DNA of 64,000 nucleotides from Sphingopyxis lindanitolerans (GTDB taxonomy: Bacteria > Pseudomonadota > Alphaproteobacteria > Sphingomonadales > Sphingomonadaceae): assembly GCF_002993885.1 (NCBI RefSeq), contig NZ_CM009578.1, positions 1,677,251 through 1,741,250 of the forward strand, read 5' to 3'. The translations under genes were made by a program, and so were the position numbers. This document shows positions 1 to 8,750 of the stretch, piece after piece; the stretch's first letter is position 1; each line of letters begins with the position of its first letter. Under the pieces are notes generated by a model. That model saw nothing but the letters and a program-made list of their open reading frames with translations. It was not told the DNA's origin and ran no database searches.

Positions 1-162
1 GTCCTGTTCCAACCGACCGGAACGAAAAGCGCAGGAACGAATACACGGGAAGGAAGCCCGGTACCCCCCGCCTTATGGCAGCACAAAAAGGACGGCCCGT
101 CGGACCGCCCTTCGATGTCTTGCAGCGATCGGCTCCGCCCGAAGGCGGAGCCGGGGATCCCG

Positions 163-483
163 TCAGGCCGGCGGGTTCCAGATGATGACCTTTTTCATCG
201 GGTCGTCGCCAGGGGCGTTGGCGACATTGCCGTAGATGGTCCCGAATTCGGGGGCCGACATCGTCACCGACACATATTCGGCGCCGTTGCTCTGCGAGAA
301 GCGCTTCCAACCGGCGCCCAGTTCGAATCCGTTCTTGCGGCTGAGGATGCGATAATCAGGCTCGTTTTCCTTGATCTTGCGGCCATTCGGCACGATCGCG
401 ATCGGCGCGGTGACGTTGAGGGTGGCCAGCGTACCTTCGAAGCTGCCGTCGGCCTTGACGTTGAGATTGGCGATGGTGGGCAT
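163..483 (-). CDS. DUF736 family protein
   Basis: A 106-residue protein beginning MPTIANLNVKADG, with the typical DUF736 pattern: a lead-in strand, TLNVTAPIAIVPN in the middle, and a W-x3-S segment (AGWKRFSQSN) before a C-terminal VIIWNPPA tail. The family is small, cytoplasmic and of unknown biochemical role; it is carried by conjugative plasmids and integrative elements of alpha- and betaproteobacteria. The start at 483 is preceded by AAGGAG at suitable spacing, which rules out the longer frame reaching 714. It follows the thermonuclease-like gene in the same direction and is a marker that the left part of the window belongs to a mobile element. Confidence 0.88.
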   Translation of the reverse strand: MPTIANLNVKADGSFEGTLATLNVTAPIAIVPNGRKIKENEPDYRILSRKNGFELGAGWKRFSQSNGAEYVSVTMSAPEFGTIYGNVANAPGDDPMKKVIIWNPPA

Positions 484-737
484 GAACTTTCTCCTTCGGT
501 TGCTCGGGGACTTTCCCGATGGCGCCGGAAGAAGGGACCGCGAGCTGCCGTCACCGAGCGGCACGCGAGGGCGAACCCCGCATGGGGTTGACGGCCAGAG
601 GCGAGCCGGGCCCGCAGAAGGGCGACAGGAAGGGACAGGCCTCGAGCGACGGAGACAAATGCCCTCACGGCCATCGAGGGACGGGCACCGACAGAATTGG
701 CGGGCCACTCCCAACTACCGCTCCCGATTCCGTTCGA

Positions 738-1166
738 TCAGTCGCAGCGATGCGAGCCCCAATATTTGGCCCACTGCGCCGTGAGACCGCTGCGGACCAT
801 CGCGCAGGAGACATCGCCCGAGCGGGGCGACGTGCAGAAGGCGGCGGTACGGGTGCCGCCGGCCCCGCCGCGCGACACACAGCGCATGGCCGGCCCGCGA
901 ACAAGAATATGGCCCGTCCGGTTCCGCCCCTGCGGCTCCCCCAGCAGACGGGCGAGATGATCGCGCGCCGCTATGGGGTCGGCATCGGGACAGGGATGGC
1001 CTGCGCTGCAGCTGCCATCCATCTCGCGCGCCGCGACGCCCGAGAGACGGACATGCGGCCCTTCGGCGCACCAGATCGGCCCGTCGCCGTCCCACACTGC
1101 GAGCGGAGTACATGTGAAGGACTGGCCGGACGGAACGACCGAGGCGAGCAGGAACAGAGCGAACAT
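738..1166 (-). CDS. Thermonuclease-family secreted protein
   Basis: A 142-residue protein that starts with a short hydrophobic stretch (MFALFLLASVVPSGQS) readable as a signal peptide. It then carries the staphylococcal-nuclease-like opening CTPLAVWDGDGPIWC and the RLSGVAAREMDG segment. Six or more cysteines suggest a disulfide-bonded periplasmic form. The canonical active-site arginines are only partly recognisable, so nuclease activity is not certain. Proteins of this type accompany DUF736 in sphingomonad plasmids and integrative elements. The ATG at 1166 lies nine bases after the stop of the preceding small gene, which suggests one transcript; an upstream TTG at 1169 is a less likely start. 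Confidence 0.7.
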   Translation of the reverse strand: MFALFLLASVVPSGQSFTCTPLAVWDGDGPIWCAEGPHVRLSGVAAREMDGSCSAGHPCPDADPIAARDHLARLLGEPQGRNRTGHILVRGPAMRCVSRGGAGGTRTAAFCTSPRSGDVSCAMVRSGLTAQWAKYWGSHRCD

Positions 1167-1175
1167 CAACCCGCC

Positions 1176-1445
1176 CTAACGCTGAGGATCGACCGATTCA
1201 AACGCCCAAACCGACCCAAGCGCCAAAGGATGGCGCGAAGCGCCCACAAGAAACGCGCTCTTGGCGAGCCCGCCGCCGGGCGGCGTGCGCGCGGGCTTGG
1301 GGGCCAGCCGCCGCCCGGCAAGGATGGCGAGCCAAGTGCGCTGCGCGGCCAGAACATCGCGCGGCCCCTGGCGCCGCGTGCCGGCGCCAGAGCACGCCCA
1401 ATCGAGCCGCGCTCGATCCGGCAGCGGCAACTGCCCGGCGTTCAA
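1176..1445 (-). CDS. Hypothetical small protein in mobile-element operon
   Basis: I do not recognise this 89-residue arginine- and alanine-rich frame. It is supported by context: a TTG start at 1445 overlaps the TGA stop of the preceding gene in a TTGA arrangement, and its stop lies nine bases before the ATG of the thermonuclease-like gene, so it would fill an otherwise unexplained gap in a tight operon. G or C predominates at third codon positions. Readable segments are RDVLAAQRTWLAILAG and SVWAFESVDPQR. No membrane segment or motif stands out. Other frames of the same DNA are also open, so this remains tentative. Confidence 0.4.
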   Translation of the reverse strand: MNAGQLPLPDRARLDWACSGAGTRRQGPRDVLAAQRTWLAILAGRRLAPKPARTPPGGGLAKSAFLVGASRHPLALGSVWAFESVDPQR

Positions 1446-1666
1446 CTCTTGGAGCGAATGACGTGTCGCGGTTCGCCGCACAGGCCGCATGGGGCTTTCA
1501 ACAATTCGAAGCCGCGAGCACCGCCGGCAGCCTGCGTTGCGGTGCCGGCCTGCGCAACGGACGAGAGATCGAGCCGATCCGCGATGCATTCGTCGCAGAG
1601 TGGCGTTCCGTCCATGCGCCGGACCAGCGCCTCGACACGTTCTGCCGTTGTTGATCTTGTAGCCAT
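1442..1666 (-). CDS. Small protein with paired CxxC motifs
   Basis: A 74-residue protein starting MATRSTTAERVEALVRRMDG. It has LCDECIADRL near the middle and CGLCGEPRHVI near the end, an arrangement of two CxxC knuckles expected to bind one zinc ion. The N-terminal half looks helical. The ATG at 1666 was preferred because the upstream extension of the frame has no protein-like composition. It probably begins the operon leading to the thermonuclease-like gene. The likely role is a nucleic-acid or protein-binding accessory factor of the mobile element, but this is inferred from the zinc motif alone. Confidence 0.55.
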   Translation of the reverse strand: MATRSTTAERVEALVRRMDGTPLCDECIADRLDLSSVAQAGTATQAAGGARGFELLKAPCGLCGEPRHVIRSKS

Positions 1667-1907
1667 GCGTGTGCCGTAGAGATGTATCGGGATTCGCGAA
1701 AGCCACGAGCGTGCGACTGCTAGTGGCCGGAAGGAGACGGTCTGCTTTGAAGAGGAAGCTTGGCTTAGCTGACGCACAACATCGACAAATGATGGCAATG
1801 AATAATGCAAGCGGTCCTGTGTAACCGACATCCGCAAAACGCTTTTTCGGACAGGAATTAGTCGGCATCTAGCGGTTGAACGACGCTCTTGCGGCGCACT
1901 GTCCTGA

Positions 1908-2777
1908 CTACATACGCGATGTCAGTATATGCTCTATCTGCTCCGCCGTCGCCGCTGCTCCAGCCCTGGTCGGATGAAAGGATGCGCCTTCCGGCGGGGC
2001 GAGATCGTAGGTCCAAGGTTGCGCTGAGCATGCATCATGGCCGCTTCCGATCGTCGCCATGTCAACCAACACTGCGCCGCTCTGGTGAGCGGTTTTCCTC
2101 GTCGCTTCTGCCAATCTCGCGGCCACTCCGAGCGACGACCTGACTTGCTGCTGCGTGAGGTGCAGTGCGTCGCACGTGCCATTTTCAGGCAAAACCGGTG
2201 GATAGGTGACCACAACGGCCAGCGCTTTGGGCGACCGCCGGCGTATCGCCGCAATGGTCGCCACGATTTCGTTTTGCACGGCAATGAAATCTTGTTGCTC
2301 GGGGTATGTTTCGCCACCCGACATGGCTGTGAGCCAGCGCATGATACCGCCGCGATTGCGGTAGCCGGCCGAGCCGAGACTTCCGATGTAGCCAATGTCG
2401 TTTCCGCCGACGGTGAGGGTTACCAGCCGGGTGTTTGCGTTGATCGGCGCGATCTGCGGGCCTTGGAAAAACTGTCCGCCACCCACCAGATGTTTGACGG
2501 TCGCGCCCGAACAGCTCATGTCGACGAGCGATAGACCGGCAGACCGCGCAAGCTGTTGGGGATAGCCGTTGACACTCCGCTGGCATGCTAACGGAGCGCC
2601 CGGCGCCAACTCGCCCAGACCGAGTCCCGCGGCGAACGAACTTCCCAAGGCGACATATTCAGGGTTTCCGACCGGCTTGCGATGGCCTTGATACATCATG
2701 ATCCCAAGGACCGCCGTCGCGCCCAGCGCGAGTAACAACGCCGCTCCAACAATCGATCGTTTCAGACCGCGGGGCAT
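1908..2777 (-). CDS. SGNH/GDSL-family secreted esterase
   Basis: A 289-residue SGNH hydrolase. Residues about 8-30 form one hydrophobic segment (signal peptide or anchor). Block I reads YVALGSSFAAGLG with the nucleophile at Ser47, block II includes MSCSGAT, block III is GGNDIGY, and the catalytic histidine lies in SFHPTRAG near the C terminus. Spacing and cysteines are like those of the SEST group of secreted esterases, so it probably cleaves acyl esters outside the cytoplasmic membrane. No strong ribosome binding site precedes the ATG at 2777. The next gene upstream, an acyl-CoA synthetase, could activate the fatty acids it releases, but nothing proves this link. Confidence 0.85.
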   Translation of the reverse strand: MPRGLKRSIVGAALLLALGATAVLGIMMYQGHRKPVGNPEYVALGSSFAAGLGLGELAPGAPLACQRSVNGYPQQLARSAGLSLVDMSCSGATVKHLVGGGQFFQGPQIAPINANTRLVTLTVGGNDIGYIGSLGSAGYRNRGGIMRWLTAMSGGETYPEQQDFIAVQNEIVATIAAIRRRSPKALAVVVTYPPVLPENGTCDALHLTQQQVRSSLGVAARLAEATRKTAHQSGAVLVDMATIGSGHDACSAQPWTYDLAPPEGASFHPTRAGAAATAEQIEHILTSRM

Positions 2778-2855
2778 GCTCGGTTATTTCGCCAATACCG
2801 GATGTTCGTTCGTCATAGGGCGGCGCGACACGTGCGACGGCGACCTCGGACGCGC

Positions 2856-4463
2856 CTAGGCTGCTGATAGCGGAGCGACCGAAAGACACTCCGCGTAACG
2901 TCCGCGCAAAGCCTTCTTGTCGATTTTGCCCGTAGCGGTGAGCGGAATGTCGTCGAAAATGACCCGGTCGGGCAGCCACCAGCGCACAAGCCTGGGCTCG
3001 AGCCAGGCCCGAACAGCCTCCTCATCCAAGACGGATTCGGGCATGCGCTCGATGACGAGGAGCGGCCGTTCCTCCCACTTGGGATGAAACACGCCGACAA
3101 CGGCCGCGATTTTGACGCCGGGGCAAGCGACGGCGACATTTTCGATGTCAATCGAACTGATCCATTCGCCGCCCGATTTGATGACGTCCTTCTTCCGGTC
3201 GGTGATGCGCATAAAGCCATTCGCATCTACAGTGGCGATGTCGCCGGTATCGAACCATCCGTCGGCGTCGAGCGCACTGACCGACTGCCGGTAATACCGT
3301 TCCAGAACCCAAGGCCCACGGACGAGCACGTTGCCTGCCGCGACACCGTCGTGCGGCAAGTCCTGATCATCATCGTCGACAATCTTGAGCTCGACGCCGA
3401 ACTGGAGCCGGCCTTGCCGCGTCCAGATGATGTCGTTCATTTCATCATGGCCTAGCGCTGCAACCTTGGGCGTCGGCGTTGCGAGCACGCCGAGCGGCGA
3501 CATCTCGGTCATGCCCCAGATCTGGCGAACCTTGACGCCATATTGGGTCTCGAACGTCTCCGCCATCGCGCGCGGCACGGCCGACCCGCCAATCACGAGA
3601 CGCTCGAGCGTCCCCGTGTCCTCGCCCGTGCGGGCGAGGTGATCGAGATACATGGTCCAGATTGTCGGCACGCCGCCCGAGAAGGTGACGCCCTCGGACT
3701 TGATCAGCTCTTGCAGGCTCGCTCCGTCGAATTTGTCGCACGGAAATACGAACTTCGCTCCGTTAATCGCTCCCGCGAATGGGAGGCCCCAGGCCGTCGC
3801 GTGATAGAGCGACTGGCACGGCAAGATCACGTCGAAGGCAGAGAAACCGAGCGCGCCCGACAGGCCGGCGACAAGCGCGTGCAGCACCACCGAGCGGTGC
3901 GAGTAGAGCACGCCCTTCGGATCGCCGGTGGTGCCCGATGTGTAGCAGAGAAAGGCCCCGCTGTTCTCCTCGAGGTCGGGCCAAAGGGTTGTCCCGGAAA
4001 ATTCAGCGATGCGCCGATCATAGTCATCCCCGGTCAGCATCACGAAATGCTCGATCGTATGGAGCGCGGGTTTCAGCCGCTCGACGATCTCGTGCAGATT
4101 GGCGTCATAGAGAAGCACCCGGCTTTCGGCATGGTTGATCGTAAATGCGATATGTTCGTCCGGGAGCCTCGGATTGGCGGTGTGGAGAACAAGCCCCTTC
4201 CCGGGCGCAGCAAAAAACAGTTCGAAATGCCGGTGCGTATTCCAAGCGAGCGAGCTGATCCGGTCCCCCGGTTCGAGCCCGAGGCTCATGAGCCACTCGG
4301 CCCCCGCCGCCGCTCGCGAGAGCGCACCCGCATAATCGTAACGAAAGAGCTTGCCGTCGCAGTCCTTCGATACGATCTCGCGATCGCCGTGCGCTGTCGC
4401 TGCAAAGCGCAATATCTGCGAAATGTTGAGCGGCAGGTTCTGCATCAAACCCGGGATTGTCAT
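2856..4463 (-). CDS. Fatty-acid CoA ligase (AMP-binding family)
   Basis: A 535-residue adenylate-forming enzyme that joins a carboxylic acid to CoA with ATP. The P-loop [11 protein letters not shown] is at about residues 174-184. Later come the aromatic [10 protein letters not shown] block, the GWFDTGDIA hinge region, [15 protein letters not shown], and the adenylation lysine in [12 protein letters not shown] near the end. Length and motifs match medium- to long-chain fatty-acyl-CoA ligases of the AlkK type. Substrate chain length cannot be read from the sequence. It lies between an esterase gene and an alpha/beta hydrolase gene, all on the minus strand, with short gaps that would allow one transcript. 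Confidence 0.9.
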   Translation of the reverse strand: MTIPGLMQNLPLNISQILRFAATAHGDREIVSKDCDGKLFRYDYAGALSRAAAGAEWLMSLGLEPGDRISSLAWNTHRHFELFFAAPGKGLVLHTANPRLPDEHIAFTINHAESRVLLYDANLHEIVERLKPALHTIEHFVMLTGDDYDRRIAEFSGTTLWPDLEENSGAFLCYTSGTTGDPKGVLYSHRSVVLHALVAGLSGALGFSAFDVILPCQSLYHATAWGLPFAGAINGAKFVFPCDKFDGASLQELIKSEGVTFSGGVPTIWTMYLDHLARTGEDTGTLERLVIGGSAVPRAMAETFETQYGVKVRQIWGMTEMSPLGVLATPTPKVAALGHDEMNDIIWTRQGRLQFGVELKIVDDDDQDLPHDGVAAGNVLVRGPWVLERYYRQSVSALDADGWFDTGDIATVDANGFMRITDRKKDVIKSGGEWISSIDIENVAVACPGVKIAAVVGVFHPKWEERPLLVIERMPESVLDEEAVRAWLEPRLVRWWLPDRVIFDDIPLTATGKIDKKALRGRYAECLSVAPLSAA

Positions 4464-4500
4464 CTAGCATGTCCTCAACCTGATCGCGGCCAGCCGCAGT

Positions 4501-5457
4501 CTACCCATTCGCCAGCAAAGCTTGCAGCCGCGCGACGACCTCATCGGTCGCCTCGGCGGCAGCCGGTATGATCCCGGCAAAATGCACGAAACCATGCGTC
4601 AGATGATCGAACTCCAGGAGTTCGGAGCGAACCCCCGCATCTCGCAGGCGTCCGGCGTAGGCAACGGCCTCGTCGCGCAGCGGATCGACCGATAGGACGA
4701 CCGTCAACGCACGCGGCAAGCGCGAGAGATCGTCTGCCTTGAGAGGCGAAAGGCGCGGATCGGCGGTGTCGGCGCCCTGCGCATAATCGGCGACACACAC
4801 CGTCAGACTCGCGCGGCGGAGCGTCGGATCAGCGTCGCGAACGCGGGACGGATAGTCATTCTCGCCGGCGTCGAGGTCGACGGCCGGGTAGAGCAGGAGC
4901 TGTGCATCAAAGGGCCGTCCCTCTTGGGGCTCGTCGCGCATAGCGATGCAGATTGCGGCCGCTAGATTGCCGCCGGCGCTATCGCCGCCGATGATCGCAG
5001 GCAGACTATCACCGCCGAGGGACGACCGATTGGCGGCAATCCAGCGCGCGGCCGCGAGGCTGTCGTCAAATCCCGCCGGGAAGGGATGCTCGGGGGCGAG
5101 ACGATAGCTGCTGGCCACCACCACCATCGAGAGATCCCGGCATAGCCGGCGGATGGTATGATCGACGGTGTCGAGGTCGCCGATGGCCCAGCCGCCGCCG
5201 TGAATATAGTGCAGCGTCCCCGTCGGCTCGGTCGATGGACGGTAAATCCGGAGTGGGACCTTGGCGTCGCGCGTTTCGATCTGCCGGTCTTCGATCGAAG
5301 CAACGTCTATGCGGCCGCCCGGCCCAACGATCATCGGGATCATCGCGGCAGCCTGCGCCCGAAGCGTCGGATAGTCGACGGGCCCCGGCGGCACGGAAGG
5401 CAGTTGGTCGACAAGTTGCTGCAATACTGGGTCGAGCGCCACGATAAACTCCGTCAA
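4501..5457 (-). CDS. Alpha/beta hydrolase, HSL-type esterase
   Basis: A 318-residue carboxylesterase of the hormone-sensitive-lipase family. The oxyanion-hole motif HGGGW is at about residues 86-90, and the nucleophile elbow GGDSAGG places the catalytic serine at about residue 160. The acid lies in DPLRDEA and the histidine in LTHGFVHFA. There is no signal peptide, so it is probably cytoplasmic. The start is a TTG at 5457 that overlaps the TGA of the preceding serine hydrolase gene (TTGA), indicating translational coupling; a GTG at residue 6 is an alternative. It probably hydrolyses short acyl esters; the natural substrate is unknown. Confidence 0.88.
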   Translation of the reverse strand: MTEFIVALDPVLQQLVDQLPSVPPGPVDYPTLRAQAAAMIPMIVGPGGRIDVASIEDRQIETRDAKVPLRIYRPSTEPTGTLHYIHGGGWAIGDLDTVDHTIRRLCRDLSMVVVASSYRLAPEHPFPAGFDDSLAAARWIAANRSSLGGDSLPAIIGGDSAGGNLAAAICIAMRDEPQEGRPFDAQLLLYPAVDLDAGENDYPSRVRDADPTLRRASLTVCVADYAQGADTADPRLSPLKADDLSRLPRALTVVLSVDPLRDEAVAYAGRLRDAGVRSELLEFDHLTHGFVHFAGIIPAAAEATDEVVARLQALLANG

Positions 5458-6626
5458 TAAGTTGGAATGGAAAGGCCGAGGATGCGCGCCAGCGCATCGA
5501 CGACGCGGTACACTTGTGGGTCCCTGACGCCGGGTTGGCCGGTGCGGTTGCGGACATAGGCAAAGCTGACACCCGAGGATGGGTGGGCAAAGGCGAGCGA
5601 GCCCCCCGCCCCGTCATGGCCGAACGATCCCTCGCCGAGCATCGGCTGGATCGCCCATGGCAGCATGAGGCCCGCGCCCCAGGTCGGACCGGCGAAGTCC
5701 TGACCGAAAGGCGTTCCCGAAGACACGGTACGACAGGCGTCGCGAAGGCAATCCTCCGAAACAAGCGGAGCCTGACCGACGCTACCGATCGCCTTCGAAT
5801 AGAGCCGCGCGAGCGAGCGCGCGTCGGCGACACCATTTGCGCCCGCCAGTTCGACGCGCTGCACGGCGGGATCGTTCATGGCGTCGGCGAGACCGCTCAT
5901 CCGCGCGGGGAAAAGGCCATTCAGCGATATCGCGCGCGCTGCGATCGATGACGGGTCAAGTTCGGGCGTGTCATATTCGGCCGGAACCTCGACGGCGGCA
6001 ATGGGCGACTGCGCGTCGCCGCTGCGGCCAATCTGTATGTTGAGTTCCAACGGCCCAGCAAGATTGGCGCGGAACCATTCTCCGATGGTCTGGCCGGTCA
6101 CCCGCCGCATCAGTTCCGACGTGATCCAGCCCACGGTGATCGCATGATAGGCGTGTGCCGTGCCCGGTTCGAACAGCGGAGCTTCCGCCGCAAGCCTTGC
6201 TGCCATCGCGGCTATATCGGCCAGGCCTGCGATCGTGATCGGTCCGCTTATCAGGGGAACGCCAGCCTGATGTGCGAGCGCCTTGCGGACACTGATATCG
6301 CCCTTGCCGTGCGCCGCGAACTCGGGCCAGTAGTGCGCGAGCGGCAGATCGAGATCGATCCTGCCGTTCGAGACCTGCGACAGGACGCACAGTGCCGATA
6401 TTCCCTTGGTGACCGAGAAAACGGGGACGGCGGTATTGCGATACCAGGGGGTTTGATCGCTGGCATCTGCCGAGCCGCCCCAGAGATCGAGCACCGGCTG
6501 GCCGTCACGATAGATGGCGCAGGCGGCCCCGCGTTCGCCGCCCTCCTGGAAGTTCGCTTCGAATGCGTCGCGGCACGCCGCGAATTGCGGATCGACGGTG
6601 CCCTGAATTTGGGAACGGTTGGTCAA
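5454..6626 (-). CDS. Beta-lactamase-fold serine hydrolase (EstB-like)
   Basis: A 390-residue member of the class C beta-lactamase/esterase fold. The catalytic SxxK motif is SVTK (Ser71, Lys74), and a YHAITVGW stretch supplies the conserved tyrosine region. The C-terminal FGHDGAGGSLAFAHP replaces the KTG box, as in EstB-type esterases. No signal peptide is seen, so an intracellular esterase or peptidase is more likely than a drug-inactivating beta-lactamase. The TTG start at 6626 has a very strong AAGGAGGG just upstream and overlaps the TGA of the sugar kinase gene in a TTGA overlap. It is thus part of the transcript that carries the sucrose genes, an unusual partner for them. Confidence 0.88.
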   Translation of the reverse strand: MTNRSQIQGTVDPQFAACRDAFEANFQEGGERGAACAIYRDGQPVLDLWGGSADASDQTPWYRNTAVPVFSVTKGISALCVLSQVSNGRIDLDLPLAHYWPEFAAHGKGDISVRKALAHQAGVPLISGPITIAGLADIAAMAARLAAEAPLFEPGTAHAYHAITVGWITSELMRRVTGQTIGEWFRANLAGPLELNIQIGRSGDAQSPIAAVEVPAEYDTPELDPSSIAARAISLNGLFPARMSGLADAMNDPAVQRVELAGANGVADARSLARLYSKAIGSVGQAPLVSEDCLRDACRTVSSGTPFGQDFAGPTWGAGLMLPWAIQPMLGEGSFGHDGAGGSLAFAHPSSGVSFAYVRNRTGQPGVRDPQVYRVVDALARILGLSIPTY

Positions 6627-7543
6627 AATTTTCCCTCCTTGGTTCGGGCATCGATCAACACGGCTTCGCCGAGCGCGACGGCGCCAAGCGGCCCGGCCCG
6701 GTCTCCGAGCGCCGGAAGCGTGACCAGATCTTCGGCCGCGTCGCCCGGGACGAAGGGAAGATAGCCAGCCAGGTCCGCGACGACATGCTGCCAGGCGCGT
6801 TCGAGCAGAAAGGAGCGGCCCATGCCGATCCCGCCGCCTATCAGGATTTTCTGCGGGCTCGTTACCAGCAGAAGAGCACCGATCAGCTGGGCCAGGTCGT
6901 GCGCGACAAACGACCAGCGCGGATCATCTGCCCGTATTTCCTCGCCCGCCCTGCCGAACCGCGCCTGCAGCGCAGGACCCGACAACAGGCCCTCGATGCA
7001 GTCGCCATGAAACGGGCAGCTACCCGAAAACTCGTCGCCGTTTGCGCGCCGCAATCGGAGATGCCCGATCTCGGGATGGAGCGCCCCGTGCACGGGGCGC
7101 CCTCCGAGCAGCAAGCCCCCGCCGACGCCGGTGCCGAGCGTCAGATAGCAGAGGCTGTCGAGGCCCTGTCCAGCGCCCCAGCGCCATTCGGCAAGGGCCG
7201 CGGCATTGACGTCGGTATCGATACGCCACGGGCAATCCGCGACCGCGCCCAGCGCACCCGCGATATCGGCTCCGCTCCAGCCTGCCTTGGGCGTGGCGAG
7301 CATTGTGCCAAAATCCGTTGCACCCGGATCAAGCCGCAGCGGACCGAAAGAAGCTATTCCGAGCGCGGCAAATCCTTCGCGCCGCTTCCACCCTTCGAGC
7401 GTGTCGACGAGGGCGCCGAGCGTTTCATTTGGCGTCGTCGTCGCAAATCGCGCGCTCGCCAGAATCTCGCTCCCGCGGGCAAGGACAGCCAGCGCTTTCG
7501 TCCCCCCCAGTTCGATGCCGGCGATTGTCTTCATAGGGACCAT
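6623..7543 (-). CDS. ROK-family sugar kinase, probable fructokinase
   Basis: A 306-residue ROK kinase. The phosphate-binding ELGGTKALAVLA is near the N terminus, the catalytic aspartate lies in IDTDVNAAALAEW, and the second phosphate motif is TLGTGVGGGLLLGG. The ROK zinc signature is present as PEIGHLRLRR plus the CPFHGDCIEG cysteines. It should phosphorylate fructose, or another hexose, at C6. The ATG at 7543 lies two bases after the stop of the GH68 gene, which favours it over the ATG at 7534. Placement directly after a sucrose-cleaving enzyme fits a role in using the released fructose or glucose. Confidence 0.88.
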   Translation of the reverse strand: MVPMKTIAGIELGGTKALAVLARGSEILASARFATTTPNETLGALVDTLEGWKRREGFAALGIASFGPLRLDPGATDFGTMLATPKAGWSGADIAGALGAVADCPWRIDTDVNAAALAEWRWGAGQGLDSLCYLTLGTGVGGGLLLGGRPVHGALHPEIGHLRLRRANGDEFSGSCPFHGDCIEGLLSGPALQARFGRAGEEIRADDPRWSFVAHDLAQLIGALLLVTSPQKILIGGGIGMGRSFLLERAWQHVVADLAGYLPFVPGDAAEDLVTLPALGDRAGPLGAVALGEAVLIDARTKEGKF

Positions 7544-7545
7544 AG

Positions 7546-8652
7546 CTATCGCGCGATCCCTGCCTTGTCGCCTGCCAGCCACAGATGAACGAACGGCGCA
7601 AACGCGCCGCCGAAGTTCCGGTCATCGCCGCCGCTCCAGTCATCGACAAAGCTCGTGACGGACAAGTCGGGCAGTACGAACCAGCTATAGGCCTGCGCCG
7701 GCGCGGCTTCGGGATTGGCGAACACCAGCCCGCTACCATTGACCGGGCGCCAGCCCTCGAAGAGCGCGGGGGATACCATTGCGTAGAGCCCGGTCGGGCC
7801 GGCAGGCCCCGACGGCGCAAAAACATGACGCTGCGTCGACCAGAAGAGATAATAAAGGCCGGCGTGGAAAATGATGTGCGGTCGCTCGAGTTCGTTGTTG
7901 AGCGTGTCTGCGCTGACGATCGGCGGAAGGAGGGTCCAGCCCTGCTCGCCGCATTGTCGGCGAACAATTCCGATGACGCCGTTATATTCGGACCGCGAGC
8001 GCGCCTGCGATCCCGCGAACAGCAGATAATCATCGCCTCCCGCCGGATCACGGAAGAAGGCCGGATCGCGGAACGCCTTGATCTTCCCGACCTCGCTCGG
8101 GCCGCCGCAGGTGGACATATAATGCTCGAGGTCGATCGGGACGATTTCTTCCAGCTCGCGCCAATCGCCAAGCCTGGGTGCCTCGCCCGACAGGTCGAGC
8201 GTCGCCAACGCTGAAAATAAACGCTGCTCGAAGGTCAAAATCTGCTCGCCGCGACGCCCGGTAGCGGTAAAATATAGGGCGACGGTCGCAAGGTCCGCGG
8301 AAGCGACGGCCGACCCCGACCATTCGCGGCTACCGGGTGAAAAGCCGTCTGGCATGGCCGGCCCGAGGTGCCGCCATCCTTCCGCGCTGTGCAGCAGCAG
8401 GTGGATGCGTGCATGCCCGTGGCGCTCGTCCGGGTCGGCGAAGCGCGGCGCGCCGAGTGCCATCCACAGCTGCCTGCCACCGGCCAGGATGATCGGCTTT
8501 CCGGCCTCGTCCTGCACAGGCCAGGCGTCCCAGACGCCGAGATCGGGAGCGATCGGTGCGAAATCTTCCTCGCTGAGCAGCGGCGCCCGCAGAACGGGCG
8601 CTGCGTCGATCGCCTCGATATGATCACCCGTCCAGCGAGCCGGAACCATCAT
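7546..8652 (-). CDS. GH68 fructosyltransferase/sucrose hydrolase
   Basis: A 368-residue glycoside hydrolase family 68 enzyme (levansucrase, inulosucrase or beta-fructofuranosidase). The nucleophile lies in VWDAWP (Asp42), REWSGSA is the sucrose-binding block, FRDP holds the transition-state aspartate (Asp196), and NNELERPHI holds the acid/base Glu256. These blocks and their order are diagnostic for GH68. No signal peptide is visible; some gram-negative levansucrases are also secreted without one, so location is uncertain. It starts a minus-strand chain with the ROK kinase two bases downstream and lies behind the TonB receptor gene. It cleaves sucrose, either hydrolysing it or transferring fructose. 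Confidence 0.88.
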   Translation of the reverse strand: MMVPARWTGDHIEAIDAAPVLRAPLLSEEDFAPIAPDLGVWDAWPVQDEAGKPIILAGGRQLWMALGAPRFADPDERHGHARIHLLLHSAEGWRHLGPAMPDGFSPGSREWSGSAVASADLATVALYFTATGRRGEQILTFEQRLFSALATLDLSGEAPRLGDWRELEEIVPIDLEHYMSTCGGPSEVGKIKAFRDPAFFRDPAGGDDYLLFAGSQARSRSEYNGVIGIVRRQCGEQGWTLLPPIVSADTLNNELERPHIIFHAGLYYLFWSTQRHVFAPSGPAGPTGLYAMVSPALFEGWRPVNGSGLVFANPEAAPAQAYSWFVLPDLSVTSFVDDWSGGDDRNFGGAFAPFVHLWLAGDKAGIAR

Positions 8653-8718
8653 GATAATTTCACTCTCAAATATTCGAAAACCGGACGGACGCGCCGTCGA
8701 ACATCGGAATCAAATGAG

Positions 8719-8744
8719 GGGGCGAGCGCCGCTGCGCTCGCCCC
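8719..8744 (-). terminator. Stem-loop after TonB receptor gene
   Basis: A perfect 11-bp inverted repeat (GGGGCGAGCGC, loop CGCT, GCGCTCGCCCC) lies just past the stop of the TonB receptor gene and before the GH68 gene. The minus-strand flank has only a weak T-rich tail (CATTTGATT), so it may act as a partial terminator or as an mRNA-stabilising hairpin between the two genes. Confidence 0.55.
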
Positions 8745-8750
8745 TCCTGA

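Noticed and set aside
519..1679. 386-codon plus-strand open frame over the left-edge genes
   Set aside because: Arginine- and proline-rich composition typical of a shadow frame; it overlaps the thermonuclease-like and zinc-motif genes on the other strand.
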